Program-made: the position numbers and the translations under genes
The notes under the pieces: model-generated
The model's input: the letters and a program-made list of their open reading frames with translations, nothing else
Told to the model about the DNA's origin: nothing
Database searches by the model: none
Origin: Kryptolebias marmoratus
Taxonomy: Eukaryota; Chordata; Actinopteri; Cyprinodontiformes; Rivulidae
Reading direction: 5' to 3'
DNA: 64,000 bases
NCBI RefSeq assembly: GCF_001649575.2
Contig: NC_051434.1
Span: 5,777,615-5,841,614, forward strand
Shown: one piece after another, positions 1-11,885 of the stretch
How positions within the stretch are numbered: position 1 is the stretch's first letter
Layout of the letters: each line of letters opens with the position of its first letter

Positions 1-230
1 CACAAACTAATCATTACATCAATGGCTCCCTGCAGATGGAGGCTTATTCTGCTGCAGCTCCACCGTCTCGCCACCTGGCTCACATCTGGACGAGGCTATG
101 CTGGTTTTGTTTATTTATTCCCACACATTTGTCCATTTTATGACTCTGACATGTGATGGTTGAGAAAAAAAAACACAGTTGATGTTTCTGTTGAATGAAA
201 GAGTTTTAAAATTAAAGGCCTAGCAGTTCT

Positions 231-640
231 TTAAAAGAATGCCGCCTTTCATGTCAGAGTTTTTGACTAACATGTTGAGAAAAGATGGAGTTGTAGCTGC
301 TTTTGGTCAAACGTCAGGCTCAATCTCGTGGGAAGATGTCACACCGTGTTGTGAATAAATCTCATCTACAGTCACAACAAACTTTAGCTCCATATGTGTC
401 AAACTGACTGACTTAGAGCCGTTTTTGTGTTTTGTAAGATCAGTTGGCTGTGGCAGCCATCTTGAATTGGGTTAACTCCAAAATTCAATCAGTTGTAGAC
501 GTACACCCAACGATTGTTTTCTACAAGTTTCCTTAAAATCCGTCCAGTGTTTCATGAGATATTTTGCTCTCAGACAGACAAACACATGCACAGATATGAG
601 TAAATACACGATTGCCTGCCCTTTTCCTGCTATTTTACTT
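231..640 (+). repeat. Repeat A, copy 1
   Basis: Member of a dispersed family sharing the core GGCAGCCATCTTGAATTGGG (here near 451-470), followed by a TTAACTCC box, a CAGTTGTAGA box, TTTCATGAGATATTTTGCT and CAGACAGACAAACACA, and preceded by a CACAACAAACTTTAGCTC box. Orientation + is defined by CCATCTTGAA on the top strand. Non-coding; probably a non-autonomous DNA transposon. Confidence 0.7.
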
Positions 641-1424
641 GTAAAAATACGTGACCCTTAGCCTTTCAGCCACATGCTGTGATGAGGAGTCGGTAATATC
701 TCTGCAGCCGTGGGAACTTTACCAGGAAACAGCCGTTTTTGAAGCCTGTAACAGTTTAACGGGTGGCATGTGGGTGCGCTGCCATCACAGTGAATGGAAA
801 ATGTTGTTCTCATCACTGCTAGTTAGCCTCGGGCAGCATAGCATGTGGCAATGATGTGCATGTCGCCGCATTCATCGAGCGCTCGGTGAGCAACGAGGAA
901 CTCTCTGACTGTTAAACAGCAAGGCTGATTTCATCAAACTTGCTTTAAAACTTCCCAAATTATCATTCCCTCCTCCCTCCCCTGCTTCCGCACTTTCTGA
1001 GTTTCTTCTATCCTCCCTGAACACCTTAGCAACTTTCACTTTTGTCCCTCTGTTTGTCTCCGAGATCTAAACAAATTAGGGAGCGAATGAGGAGGGAGGA
1101 GTGACGCGGGTGATGAGGCATGCCAGAATGTCAACAGATGACAAGGAGTGCTGATGAGGGGAGTAATGGAGAGAAAAAGGAGCGATAATGTGATGAAAGG
1201 AGAGAAGTATTCCCTGGAAACCTTGACTTGAAAAGAAATGATTAATGAGGCCAGATGTTAAGTTTCTTTTTGGATGAATCACCACATTCCCCATGACGAA
1301 GCAAAAAATACAGCCCCACATTTTCCCAAACACCGCAATTATGTTCCAGACTGAAGACAAATCTTGTCTGGCTTGAGCAACGTTTGCTTTATCAGGTCAA
1401 AGCATGAACTAAATCTGTTTTTTT

Positions 1425-1448
1425 ATATTATTATTATTATTATTATTC
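1425..1448. repeat. (TTA)n microsatellite
   Basis: Uninterrupted TTA trinucleotide repeats. Confidence 0.9.
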
Positions 1449-2984
1449 TTTATGCTGACACCACTTTATTCCAATCCATGCCTCTTTTTATACAAAATCA
1501 GGTCTCTTTCTCTGAGACAGAACCACTTCAGGACGTCTGTTTGGCCAACCAACATAATTATAGACGAGAAAGAAACTGCATCGCCCCGACACAACAGATC
1601 TTTCAGAGGCACGTTTCAATGAGCCCGGCCTCATTTAAGGAACCAAAACGACTCAGCCCAATGAAGAAGTTATAATACACATGTTTACAAGGTTGGTAGA
1701 AAACAGTGACAAAGACACGCCCCTTTTTCATGACCTCTGACCTCCTGTCGTCTTTCACCAATTGTTCTCTGAAAAGTTCACTCTGACCTGAGTGAATCTT
1801 GGCTGTTTTGGGACACGTGTATACGCTTGTGGACATCTAATCAGTTATTCGGATTGTTTACATGCTTTCCTAAGGCCTGTGAAGGAAATGAGACGTTTAT
1901 TTGATCACTGAGCTTCATAAACACGAGAAATTATTATTGGTCGTTAATTGTGTGCAAATATTCAGTGTGAGAAAAAATTCAAGTGTTTTAAGAAATAATC
2001 TCTCTTGTCTTACAGGAGAACTGGATCTTTGGACAGAGTGAGATAAAGCCTTTCTGCTCAACCCCGAGGTCTAAATGTTCTCGTTGTTATCAAACGAAGT
2101 CTGATAACAAACTGAAGAGGAAGCCATGGAGGGTGACGGCGAGTCAGTTCGAATTTACGTTCGTCGAGTAAAGAGCTTCAGCCCGTCGTTGTTGTCATTT
2201 TGTTTTTGTAACCTGAGGACAAACATTTTCGCTTCGTGTCTTTGTAAGTCCAGCAGGCAAAAAGAAAGATAAAACCGTAAAGAGGAACTCCAGTAGAAAT
2301 AACTCTTGAAGCAGCGTACGCGTCGCCTGACTCCTGAGTCCTGCTGCATCAGCCTCCTCCTCGCTGACCCTCTGGACAGAACGCTGACCTCTGTCCCTTA
2401 ACCTGCCTCCTTCTTGAGTTCCTGTTGAGGCCTGAGAAACCTCCAAGTTCCTCAAAGACAACGTGACGACTGCCCCCCCACAGCTTCTGATCCGGTGAGG
2501 CACCTTTAACTCTGTGAAAACATTGATTTCTAATCTGATGTTTCATCAAAACTGACCAGAGTTATTAACATCTTCTGACCTCATTCCAAAGTGAACTATT
2601 TACCAAAATACCAAAAGTATTCCCAACGCTCGCGCTGATAAGAAACTTAAAACATCAATCCTAAAATCCAAACATTCTGTTCAAAGAATTATTTCGGTTT
2701 AGATAAACTAATAATCCCCATGTCATCTTTGATTATTAAAGTATTACTTGCTGCTGTGTTTTATCTTGATAAATCCTCGTTTAATGTAATTAACTAATAG
2801 TCCTTCCTCAGAAAATATTCTCTAAACTTAAAATTCAGTTTCCTCCTTATTCAGTGTAAATAATATAAGGGTTCCCTGTAATTTATTAATTTCCCCCTTT
2901 AGTTGTTGAGATCTGATAAATGATGAATTTAAGCTCCAGATTCAACTTTCCACTTGTTATGAAGTCATAGCATTCCTTAAAGGA

Positions 2985-3145
2985 AGGCATGTCGACCGAG
3001 TTTTAAACTTGGATTATTTACTTTAGATATTAGCTTTCACAGTATGTCTTATGAATGACTGTCAGCTACTACCACACAAAATTTTAGGGTAATATTTATA
3101 GGATCTGTAGGAGTTTTTTTGCCTTTCAGTGACGGGTGATGATGA
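2985..3145 (+). repeat. Repeat A, decayed fragment
   Basis: Keeps the family boxes AAGGAAGGCATG at the left, CTACTACCACACAAAATTTTA in the middle and GTGACGGGTGATGATGAG at the right, but lacks the CCATCTTGAA core. Confidence 0.35.
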
Positions 3146-4559
3146 GCAGGATTCCAAATTTCTCAAATTAAAACTGCAAACTTTTATTTACTTATTTTTG
3201 TATCACTGCCCTCTGAATTTTACACCTGTTTAGTGTTGATTTATTTTCGTTTGCTTTTTTGCCTCCTTCCTTCACTTAAATTCCTAATAAAAAATGTACC
3301 CAAATGATCAAATTCCCTCTTAAAAATCCTGAAGGGAGTTTTTAATCTTACAAAAGGAAGAAGAATCTTCCAATGGTTCTTCTTTAAACTCCGATTTCCC
3401 TTTTCATTTGGGCTGGTTAAGTTGGTCCTCGGAGGATTTGTCTCGCTAATAACCTGCGAGTAAAATGGGTCAGCCATAAAACATCAACTGAAGCTGCTGT
3501 TAACTTACTATGTCAGAAAGCTCATTTAAAATCCTAAGTGGAGCTCCAGCCGTCCAACTCATCCTGGAGCAGTAATAAAACATTAGAAGACCTAATGCGC
3601 ATGTAGCCAGAAGGCAGCTGGGCCTCGGCCGTCCCTGTTGCCCTCGTCGGCAGAGGAGACCATCCATAATTAACCCAACTCTGTCAAGTCGTAGCCGCAG
3701 CCGTAGCATGTCCTCACAAGTCACTCTGAGCCTTCTCCCTGCATCGTTTTCTCCGCCGTCAACTCGTCACCAGCATCTGTCGCTTCCTGCATGAGGACTG
3801 CTGAGAGAGAGGCTGACGGAAAAAGGGCTTTGATCTGCTGTCTTTCCTTCCCAGCTTTCCCTCAAAGGCTTTGAACAGCAAATGATACACAGAGCAGAGG
3901 GAGAGAAAAAAACATGTTTCTCCTCTGTGTTTGTTGAGCTTGATTTATGTGATTTATTCCCTGTTAGTAAAGGGTGATTGAGCTATTTGGCTACGGGGTA
4001 ATAACTGCTATCGTTTCTCTCAGCTTCTCCCCCCCTTTACGCTGCCTTTACTCCTTTCTCGCTCCTCCAAATTTTAACAGATCTTTATGTGAATAAAGAT
4101 GTTGTTAATTGATGGGGGAAGACGAGGACGTGGGAAATTAAAACGTGTGAATCGAAACAGACAAAGGACGGGAGGAAGAGGAGGCACAACTGGCTGAGTC
4201 AACGGGGGTCAGAGGGGTTAAGTCAAAAAGAAAGCAGAAACAAGGAAAAGAGCAAGAGGCAGTGATTAAAAAGTGAAAAGAAGGTGATTAATTTGCCTGC
4301 CCTAAAATAAGATTCGGTCTAATGTGTCAGCAAACCAAAGTGGGAGAACTGGAAGAGCACTGGAGACGAGAAAAAAAGAAAAAGATTTAAAGATTAATTT
4401 GCTTCAAAATAGAAATTGATGTGGGTGCAAAATTGAAAATTTGGTAAATTAAAAAATAATTAGAAGCATTTTTATCAAATCATGTTAGTTTTTTTAATTG
4501 TTTTGCTAACACTGAATACATTTAAAAACAATTCTCATTCAACACAGCTAATTTATAGA

Positions 4560-4970
4560 GTAAACCTTATCATACTAACCTTTTACTGAGGCGGTAAACA
4601 TGTTAAACTTCAAAGGTTTCTCAGCAGCTGCAACCTCAAAATCCAGTATGGCTGCCTCACATAAAAGAAGTAATGATATCTGCAGTAAGAAACTGTTTAT
4701 TTGCGCTTTTGACAGTATGTTGTTTGATAAATTAGTCGCTCCATACAGCATTTTACAACCACTACAGTGTTCGAATGGAGAAAATGCAAATAAACACATT
4801 GTAATCAGCTTGTATTAATAAAGGTGGTTAGCCTGGTCACTGAGCGCCACAGTTAGCTAATCCCACAGGTTTTCTGACTTGCAGCTGGAACAGGATTCAG
4901 TTGGGTGTGACGTCACTCTCGGCTCCAAATTCCAGAGTAAATGAACTGCAGTGTTAGCATGTCATTTGAC
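4560..4970 (+). repeat. Possible DNA-transposon-like repeat with a CRE-type site
   Basis: The stretch with TCCAGTATGGCTGCCTCACA, an AATAAAGGTGG block and a GTGACGTCACTC palindrome resembles interspersed fish sequences and recalls the composition of 45600-46090. No clean terminal inverted repeats seen, so the limits are soft. Confidence 0.3.
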
Positions 4971-6688
4971 ATTTCATTTTGCCTCACTCAGCCCATTTTA
5001 TGGACCACAGGTGTCCAGCTGTGAGCACATCACACAATTTATTGTCAATGACGACCTCCCAGCAGCTGTCAGCAACTCGGACATGAGTTGGTGCAGTGAA
5101 AATTGGGTTGGAGTTCAAAGAACCGAGAGGAGCAGGCACTGCTCTGATCTTCAGCAGAAGAGTTGAAACATTAACATTCACCCTGCACAGCCAGGTTTTA
5201 ACCCTGCATCTATCCTCAAAAGCAGGGAGGAAGTTCATGCCGTATGCAGAGGGGAAGATACACATGCAGCCCGTATAAATATGTGCATCCTAATTTAGGT
5301 GCACTCCCTGGATGTATTACAAACAGAAATATCTATAAAGACAGAAAGCAAAGAGAAAATACCCTTCAGAGTGTAGATGGGCTGACTTGTTTCGCTCAGC
5401 AGCTCTATCTGTGGGATTACTTGGGCCCATTTATTATTCCATATGAGTGTGGCTTGCATGGGTAATTGTAAATTAAGTGGATTACTTTGCAATGTAGTGC
5501 CTGAGGGAATTAGAGAATCTCTGAATGGATGCAAAATCCTTTCCGTACTGTAGCTTGCAGGTCCCTGAGCAGCATCAGCACTTTCTGCAGCAGTATCAGT
5601 ATGAACCGCTTTGAATGATACTGATTTAATATCAGCATGGTAGATTTAATGACACCGGTGCTCATTACATTTCGTCTCCCTGAAGTGGGGCCGGTGTTTC
5701 AAGTGATTGGCACATTCATCCCTGAGTGTGCTTAAAAATAGGTGTTTTATCGGATGTATGTTAAACCCTACTTTCATTCTATTCAGCCAAGACAGAGGGT
5801 TTCTCCTTAATTGCAAAGTTGGAAAGTAAGTGAGGGCAAAAGTATATGTCAAGTTGCTCTTTCAGGGCTTTGCGTAAGATGAAACTACAAGATGCATTCT
5901 CTTCCTTCTGGCTTCAGTGGCCTTACACCGTTCAAATCCCCCCCCAAATCAAAATCCACCTCAAATGAATTGCAGTGGAATACAAATGAGGAAGCGGTGG
6001 CAAGGATTTCTCTTTTAATGAGGACAAAAACCCATCACCACGTCTTCCCTGAAACGCTTCACTTGCTGCTGCCTGCCTGCCGGCCGGCCGGCCGACACTT
6101 CCCCGAAGACTTCTGGGGGTTCAAACTGTAGCGTTTCAGAGCAGCTCACTCAGTGCCCCAGCAACAAACGACGTCTTCCCTCCCACACCCCCAAACATTT
6201 AAACCCAGCTCAGTTTGCCTAAAGCAATTTTGGCTCGGGAGTCGAAAGGTCACCTAAAATAAATAAAGAATGTGGAGATCACTAGGCATCCCACACACGG
6301 AGCGAGCAGCACTTTGAAAGGATAGCCAAGGCTACAGCATTTAGCATTCAGTAGCCTGGAGCAGTCTGTGAGGCTGGCAGTCTGAGAACAGAAGAGCCAA
6401 GTACAGATCGACTCCCACACACTTGCCACAGCTTCATCAGTCACAATGCTCTCAGCTAAACTTCTGCTCTGTTTGTCACTGTGTCACTCTCTGCTGTCAG
6501 GCAGGAGAATATAAAACAATATGGACTTAAATTATTCCCTCAGGTTAGCAGCAGGATTGACCACGGTTTTTATAATATATTTATGTCTACAATAACTTTT
6601 AAACTCTCAAAGTTTGAAAAATGGTAACATGAGACTGAGCACTTGAAAGCTGTGTGTTAACGGGTGCATCTTCTAAATGTTACCTTAA

Positions 6689-7145
6689 TAATGAAAAAGG
6701 CTGGGATGTTGTGTTAAATGTAAAGAAAAATAATGCAACAATTAGCAAATCTCATTTACTTACATTTTATTCACAATGAAGTGAACATATCACAAGTTTT
6801 AACTAAGAAGTCACACCTTTTTTATATATAACACGTCTCAAAAAAGGCTGTATAAGGAAGTTTTACAAAAAACAAACAGCTGGAAGAGCATTTTGTAATT
6901 AATTAGATTAACTATCGACAGGTCAGAAAGAGGACTGGGTATAAAAAGAGCATTTTAGAAAGGCTGAATCACTCAGAAGTAAAAATGAGCAGAGGTTCAA
7001 CATAAATTGTTAAAAAACCTGCCTCTCTGATGGTATGGGGGTTCATTAGTGCCTATGGCATGGGCAGCTTACACATATGGAAAGGCACAGTTGATACAGA
7101 ACAGTCTGTGCAGGTTTAAGAATAACATATGCTTCCATCCAGTAA
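6689..7145 (+). mobile_element. Tc1/mariner-like element relic (same family as 13696-14717)
   Basis: The left end GGCTGGGATGTTGTGTTAAA matches the inverted terminus of the 13.7-14.7 kb element. The interior at about 7020-7085 (CCTGCCTCTCTGATGGTATG, then a GGGCAGCTT and ATGGAAAGGCAC block) is the transposase segment that reads SLMVWG...GMGSL..WKG in intact relatives. It is broken by stops and large deletions and the right terminus is not visible. Non-functional; orientation is that of the former transposase. Confidence 0.65.
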
Positions 7146-7160
7146 AGGGGGGGGGGGAAC
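7146..7160. repeat. Poly-G tract
   Basis: A run of about ten G residues immediately after the Tc1-like relic. Confidence 0.7.
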
Positions 7161-9340
7161 CTTACGAGTTAATTTAGAGTTGCTGCGTGTTCTCCCGCTC
7201 CTCAGAGATGGAGTGTTACCTGCTTTGAGCTCTACCTGTGCACCACCTTCATAAGAACGCACACACATGCCCTTTTGTCGTTGCAAGAGCCCGGCTTGTT
7301 ACATCATCCAGAGAGAAGTTTATCAGCGACTGATCAGCAGCAACCTGAAAACTCTCAAAGGCTGTTTTGTCTTCCTGCAGCCTCAAACTCCCTGAACCCA
7401 CAGATTACCTTCCAGCCGTGCGGATTTGTTTACCGCGGCCTGAATTTGCAAGTTTTCATCGCGGCAGCCAGCCGTCTCTGCGGGGAAAGGTTCACCAGTG
7501 CCAGAGGAGTTTCAGTCTAATCCAGGTGTTTGTTTAACCAACTGTTCAGTTTATTTATTCAGTCAGGGTTCTGAACAAATGAAACCAGTGTGTTAATAGA
7601 TAAGAGTGCTTGTGATGCTATCTGTTAATTCTTTTGACAAATGAGTGTTCAGATCAGTGTTTATAGAGCTGCCCAATGCCCATTCATCCCGTTTACTGAA
7701 TATAAAAACTAAATATTTTATATTTAACTCAAAAAAAACTCTGCTACCTCTCAGTAGAACTTCACATGGAAAAATTACATCGTTTAACAACTTAAATTAA
7801 GTGCATTTTAATAAATAAGTCGAAGTAAAAATGTGATGAAGTGTACATCATCACAGAGAGCAACTCCAACAACAGAGTTTAATGTAAATATCTCATAAAT
7901 AATACAAATATAAAAGCATGTCAATGTTGCTCCAAAGTATTAAACCAGTTTTCAACCATTTATATTCAGCCAGTTGGATAATGGCCTATTTGCATGTTTA
8001 AGTCCTAAATATTAGGAATATTTAAATTATTTATTAACTAATTGGCTCAGGAAGTCTTCTAATTAAAGGGGTTAATGGGAATAATCTTACTCTGATCACC
8101 CCTTGTGTCTCTCAGCTTTACTGAAATGTTTTCTTGATTTTATTTAATTTTTTTAATTGAATATCTTTAATGTGTGAGGTTAAGGCTTTTTACGGTGGGT
8201 TTTATTCTGTTTTCAGTGCAGATTTTGATATAAACCTGGCTGATTTGGGCCAAAGGAACCAGATGTCTGTCCCAAAAGGCAAAATCTCAGGTAAACAACA
8301 CTTTAACTTGCTCAGTGAATTGTTTGACTATTGCTAATCTGACTCGTCCTGTTCAAGTGGCTGTAAATTGATAAATAATCTCTAATATTAGAGATTTTAA
8401 AGACTGAAATTTATGTTCCACATACAACAACAGTAAACAGATTAAAAGAAAAAGTAAAATGACATCAGAAAGCTGCTCAATCTTTAAAAGCTTCCTATTG
8501 AATTAAAACAGATTTTTCACTTTCTCCTCTGAGGATAAACTTCCCTATTCGTGCCAATCCTGACATGAGGGTTTTATTTAGGCTAAATGAAGAATCTAAA
8601 GCAGAAAGATGCTCCCCTCTTTTTCAATCTATTTACTTTTTTATTCTGGCAGATTAAAAGAGGGGTGTTCGACATATGCTGCTTGTTGCATCCTTTTAAC
8701 GTTTCGCAGCTGCTTTATCTGCTCATGTTTCTGTACTAACACAATTTTGCAAAGTAGGGGGACCAAAGTCTGACTGAAGAGGGGATTTTTTTCTTTCTGG
8801 TGGGTATTAGAAGTTTACACAAAGAAGGATGAAGGAGTGTAGCGCAGCAAAGCTCACTGGATGTATTCCCAGACCACACAGCCACAAAATGTTCCAAAAC
8901 CGTTCAGATATGGGGAATAAACTAAGGGTTGGTGGTGCCTTTGATGGTGTGGCGGTTATCGCAGCAGCCTCCTCTCAGACCACGGAATCTGCAATTAAAA
9001 GGAGCGTTAATGATGAACATGCAATGCATTTAAAAGACTGTTTCTGAGGGGGAAAAAACTACTCAAATGACACAATTTTCCCTGCTTAACGGGATCCTGG
9101 TTTCAAGTGTCATTTAACAGCCAGACATGATTTCCATTAGAGTTGGAGGCAATTAAGAGAAAACTCCTGTGGGCATAAACAAAGGGAGGAGAGGCGGCGT
9201 TTGTCAGCTGAGAGGCTTTTGAAAGCTTCAGATTCCTGTGAGAAGGAACTGTGGCAGCGTAAACAGATGGATAATTCAGGAAACACATTTGCCTTCAGGC
9301 GGTCAACAAAACTTTCTTACAAATAAACGCCTAGCTTTCC

Positions 9341-9608
9341 TTGAAGGAATGCATATCGCCCACATTCACCCAGCCCGAGTTTTAATTCAACATGTCCGCC
9401 ACAGCCACATCTTGCGAGACGTGTTAATGATTGAAGGGTTGAGGTCGACTCTCAACTATCTGTAATTTTGAGTGACTCATGACCATTTTTCTGTTGGCAA
9501 ACATATATTAGCTGTGGCAGCCATCTTGAATTGGGTTGAGTCCTCTTGTCAGTCAGTTGTAGATGTGCATCCAGTGACTAATTTCTAAAGGTTTCATTAA
9601 AATCTATC
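9341..9608 (+). repeat. Repeat A, copy 2
   Basis: Begins TTGAAGGAATGCATATCGCC, the family's left end, and carries GGCAGCCATCTTGAATTGGG near 9517-9536, the CAGTTGTAGATGTGCATCCA box and the TTTCATTAAAATC(T)ATCCA tail. Its right end is truncated against copy 3. Confidence 0.75.
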
Positions 9609-9664
9609 CATTAAAATCAACAACGAATAAAGTTGATGCTAGTAATTAATGGTAAAGTTTTAAA

Positions 9665-9995
9665 AATCAGTTTTGCTCGATCAGTCAGTGCTTCGAGTGT
9701 GTTGGGGATGAATCTCAGCAAATTCAAACTCAATATCTGTAAAATTAGCAGGGTCATGGCTATTTCTGTGTTTGCTATGGTCGCTTAGCTGTGGCGGCCA
9801 TCTTGAATGGGATTAACTCCAAAAGGTCATCAGTTGTAGATGTATATCTAATAGTCACTTCCTGAAAGTTTCATTTAGATCCATCCACAGGTCCAAGAGA
9901 TATTTTAAATGAACACGAGCAGCACAGACACGCGATCTAAAACGAGCAAAAACATTGTCACTTTGCCTTTGGCGGCGGGTGATAAATATATACGT
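9665..9995 (+). repeat. Repeat A, copy 3 (directly after copy 2)
   Basis: Left-truncated copy with GGCGGCCATCTTGAATGGGA (near 9795-9814), ATTAACTCCAAAAGGTCATC, AGTTGTAGATG and a right end TTGGCGGCGGGTGATAAATA. Right and left family ends both carry an ATCACCC-type motif in inverted orientation. Confidence 0.75.
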
Positions 9996-10588
9996 ATACC
10001 CTGCTTAACAAAGAAGAAAAGTATCTCTCTGGAACATCGGCCAGGCCTCTCCATCAGCAGCACACTCCGTCGATGAGCCAATCGCAGGATCCTGGCCTGC
10101 CTCCCAGCCAGTCCTGCTAATTAGTCCCCCTCTTCTGAGCTAATTGGCTGATAAAAAATGAGGATGGCCTCTTCACCCAGCCCGAGTGTTGTGACACCAA
10201 ATGGCAGCGAGGAGGAACAGGCAGGCTTATGCGGCATGGCGACACTCAGCGAGAACCACTCCTCTGCTGTTAGTTTCCCTGTCAAGAGGGTCGCCTCTGC
10301 TGTGTGACTCCGTGGGTGAAACTTCTGCTTCTGTAATCATCTGTTCTCGTTAACGGCGAGGTAATCCGTTTGAGCAGACGCTGAGGTCTGGGTGACATCG
10401 CATCGCAACTGGTTACAAACTGCATGGAGCTTATTTAACTTTATGGTTTTTATATTAATTTATTTTAAACCATCGGGACTGTAGGTTAGATTTGGGTTCT
10501 TCATGTAAATCTGTCTGACAGCAAACCATCATTCAGATTTTAAACTTGGATGATACAGAACTGTTCAGAAGTCCTGACTCATCCGTCA

Positions 10589-11026
10589 CTGATGCCCGCC
10601 GCCGAAAGCGAATGATTGTTTTCCTTGTGTCTGTGTGTTCATTTGTTTGTAATGATAGCAAAATATCTCATGAACTACTGAACGGAGTTTAATGAAACTT
10701 TCAGGAAGAAATCATTGGGTTGACATCTACAGCTTACTACCTTTCAGAGCCAGCCCAGTCCAAGATGGCTGCCACTGCAAAGAAGAATCTTGTAAATCTT
10801 AGCAAACACAAAAATGGTTCTAACTTGATCAGTTTTGCAGACATTGAGCTAAAGTTTGGTGTGGTAGTCACTGACAGATGTTGGAATATTGCATCAATAT
10901 TATTCGTTCATACTGGTTTTTTCAATGTTTGACCAAAGTGGCTCCAACTCTGTTCTTTCTTAACATAAGATGATTTTAGCCTAAAAGTCTAGCATGAAAG
11001 ACTGTGGGTGATATGCATTCCTTCAG
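10589..11026 (-). repeat. Repeat A, copy 4, near full length
   Basis: Runs from GATGCCCGCCGCCGAAAGCG at the left to GGGTGATATGCATTCCTTCA at the right, so both family ends are present, on the opposite strand to copies 2 and 3. The core reads CCAAGATGGCTGCCACTGCA near 10760. The 438-bp span is the best estimate here of full length. The 70-codon open frame inside (10720-10932) is chance. Confidence 0.8.
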
Positions 11027-11199
11027 TGAATACTAGGCCTTTATTTATATTTTCAGTCTATAAGATTACAACCTAATATGTCTTCGACAAAGGCTGCAGA
11101 ATTAAAAACAAACTAGTGGAGATTTTTAAAAAAAGATCACGTCAAGCTTCATCAAATATACAACCACAGATGTTTTTCTTCTCGTTTTCTGTCTTCCTT

Positions 11200-11240
11200 T
11201 ATTGTTAATAAAGGAAATGCAAATCTATTAATGAGAGATG
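11200..11240 (-). other. AT-rich gap between repeat A and promoter, no gene
   Basis: The interval from 11030 to about 11600 shows no exon or repeat I can name; AT-rich with a minus-strand open frame at 11205-11510 lacking any protein signature. Confidence 0.4.
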
Positions 11241-11629
11241 AAAAGCAGAAGTGTGTCTGAGACAACTGTGGCCACTCTTAGTAGGATCATTTAATAAAAA
11301 TAGATAAATAAAAAAGCAAAGGCAAGATAAATCAGTGCACAAACAATTTAAAAACGTCGATGCTTTTGCTTCACTTTTGAATGAAAAATTCATGCTTACA
11401 AGATCAAAGTAGGACACATTTGGGTCAAATTCTAGTAGAACAAGACAGAAATAGATTACGTGGACCAAATTAAATAAAGCATTAAAAGCCTTACACCGTA
11501 TTAATGTCAAACTCTTTAACAGGAAGTGCTTTACTGTTTACCACACCTCCAATTAGCCCTTATAAAGTCACGATATATTGTTAATAATTTGCTCCTGCGG
11601 TGGACTCCGGTTATGAATGGGTGCATTCC

Positions 11630-11800
11630 TCCAAGTCCCGCCTCTTCCGGTCCCGCAGACTGACCAATCAGCGGCGCCGCTGCGCCTCGATGGGACGTAA
11701 CGTCAACTGCCGTCGTGTCGGGATTGGAATGTTACCGACTAACAATCGGAACAACTGAGCACTCGGTAATTGGACGCCAGGATCAAGGAATTCTGTCTTT
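11630..11800 (+). promoter_or_regulatory. ext1: Probable ext1 core promoter (TATA-less, CpG-rich)
   Basis: GC and CpG content rise abruptly near 11630 and stay high to the end of exon 1, as in a CpG-island promoter. Visible sites: an ETS-like CTTCCGG at 11643-11649, a CCAAT box inside ACCAATCAGCG at 11664-11668, inverted CCAAT boxes (ATTGG) at 11723-11727 and 11769-11773, and a CRE-like ACGTAACGTCA near 11695-11705. There is no convincing TATA box. CCAAT/NF-Y plus ETS without TATA suits a broadly expressed Golgi enzyme. The start site is not determined; somewhere around 11750-11900 is my guess. Confidence 0.6.
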
Positions 11801-11885
11801 TTGAACATTTTCTCAGCTATTAACCCGGCTCGGGGTTCTCCTCGCGCCCACCGGACAACTTCGGCCGCTTCGTGTCCCTCCGCCG

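Larger units (their letters stand above)
1..11600. other. 5' flanking DNA of ext1, no supported gene
   Basis: No frame on either strand gives a recognisable protein; all are short and overlap repeats or low-complexity sequence. Repeat A copies lie at 231-640, 2985-3145, 9341-9608, 9665-9995 and 10589-11026, and a Tc1-like relic lies at 6689-7145. The rest (640-2980, 3150-6680, 7150-9340, 11030-11600) is AT-rich single-copy-looking DNA in which I see no exon. The block at 5405-5660 looks regulatory rather than repetitive. Confidence 0.7.

Noticed and set aside
5905..5945. tRNA-like A box (TGGCTTCAGTGG) and B-box-like GTTCAAATCCC
   Set aside because: The two boxes are only about ten bases apart, far too close for a tRNA or tRNA-derived SINE promoter, and there is no cloverleaf.
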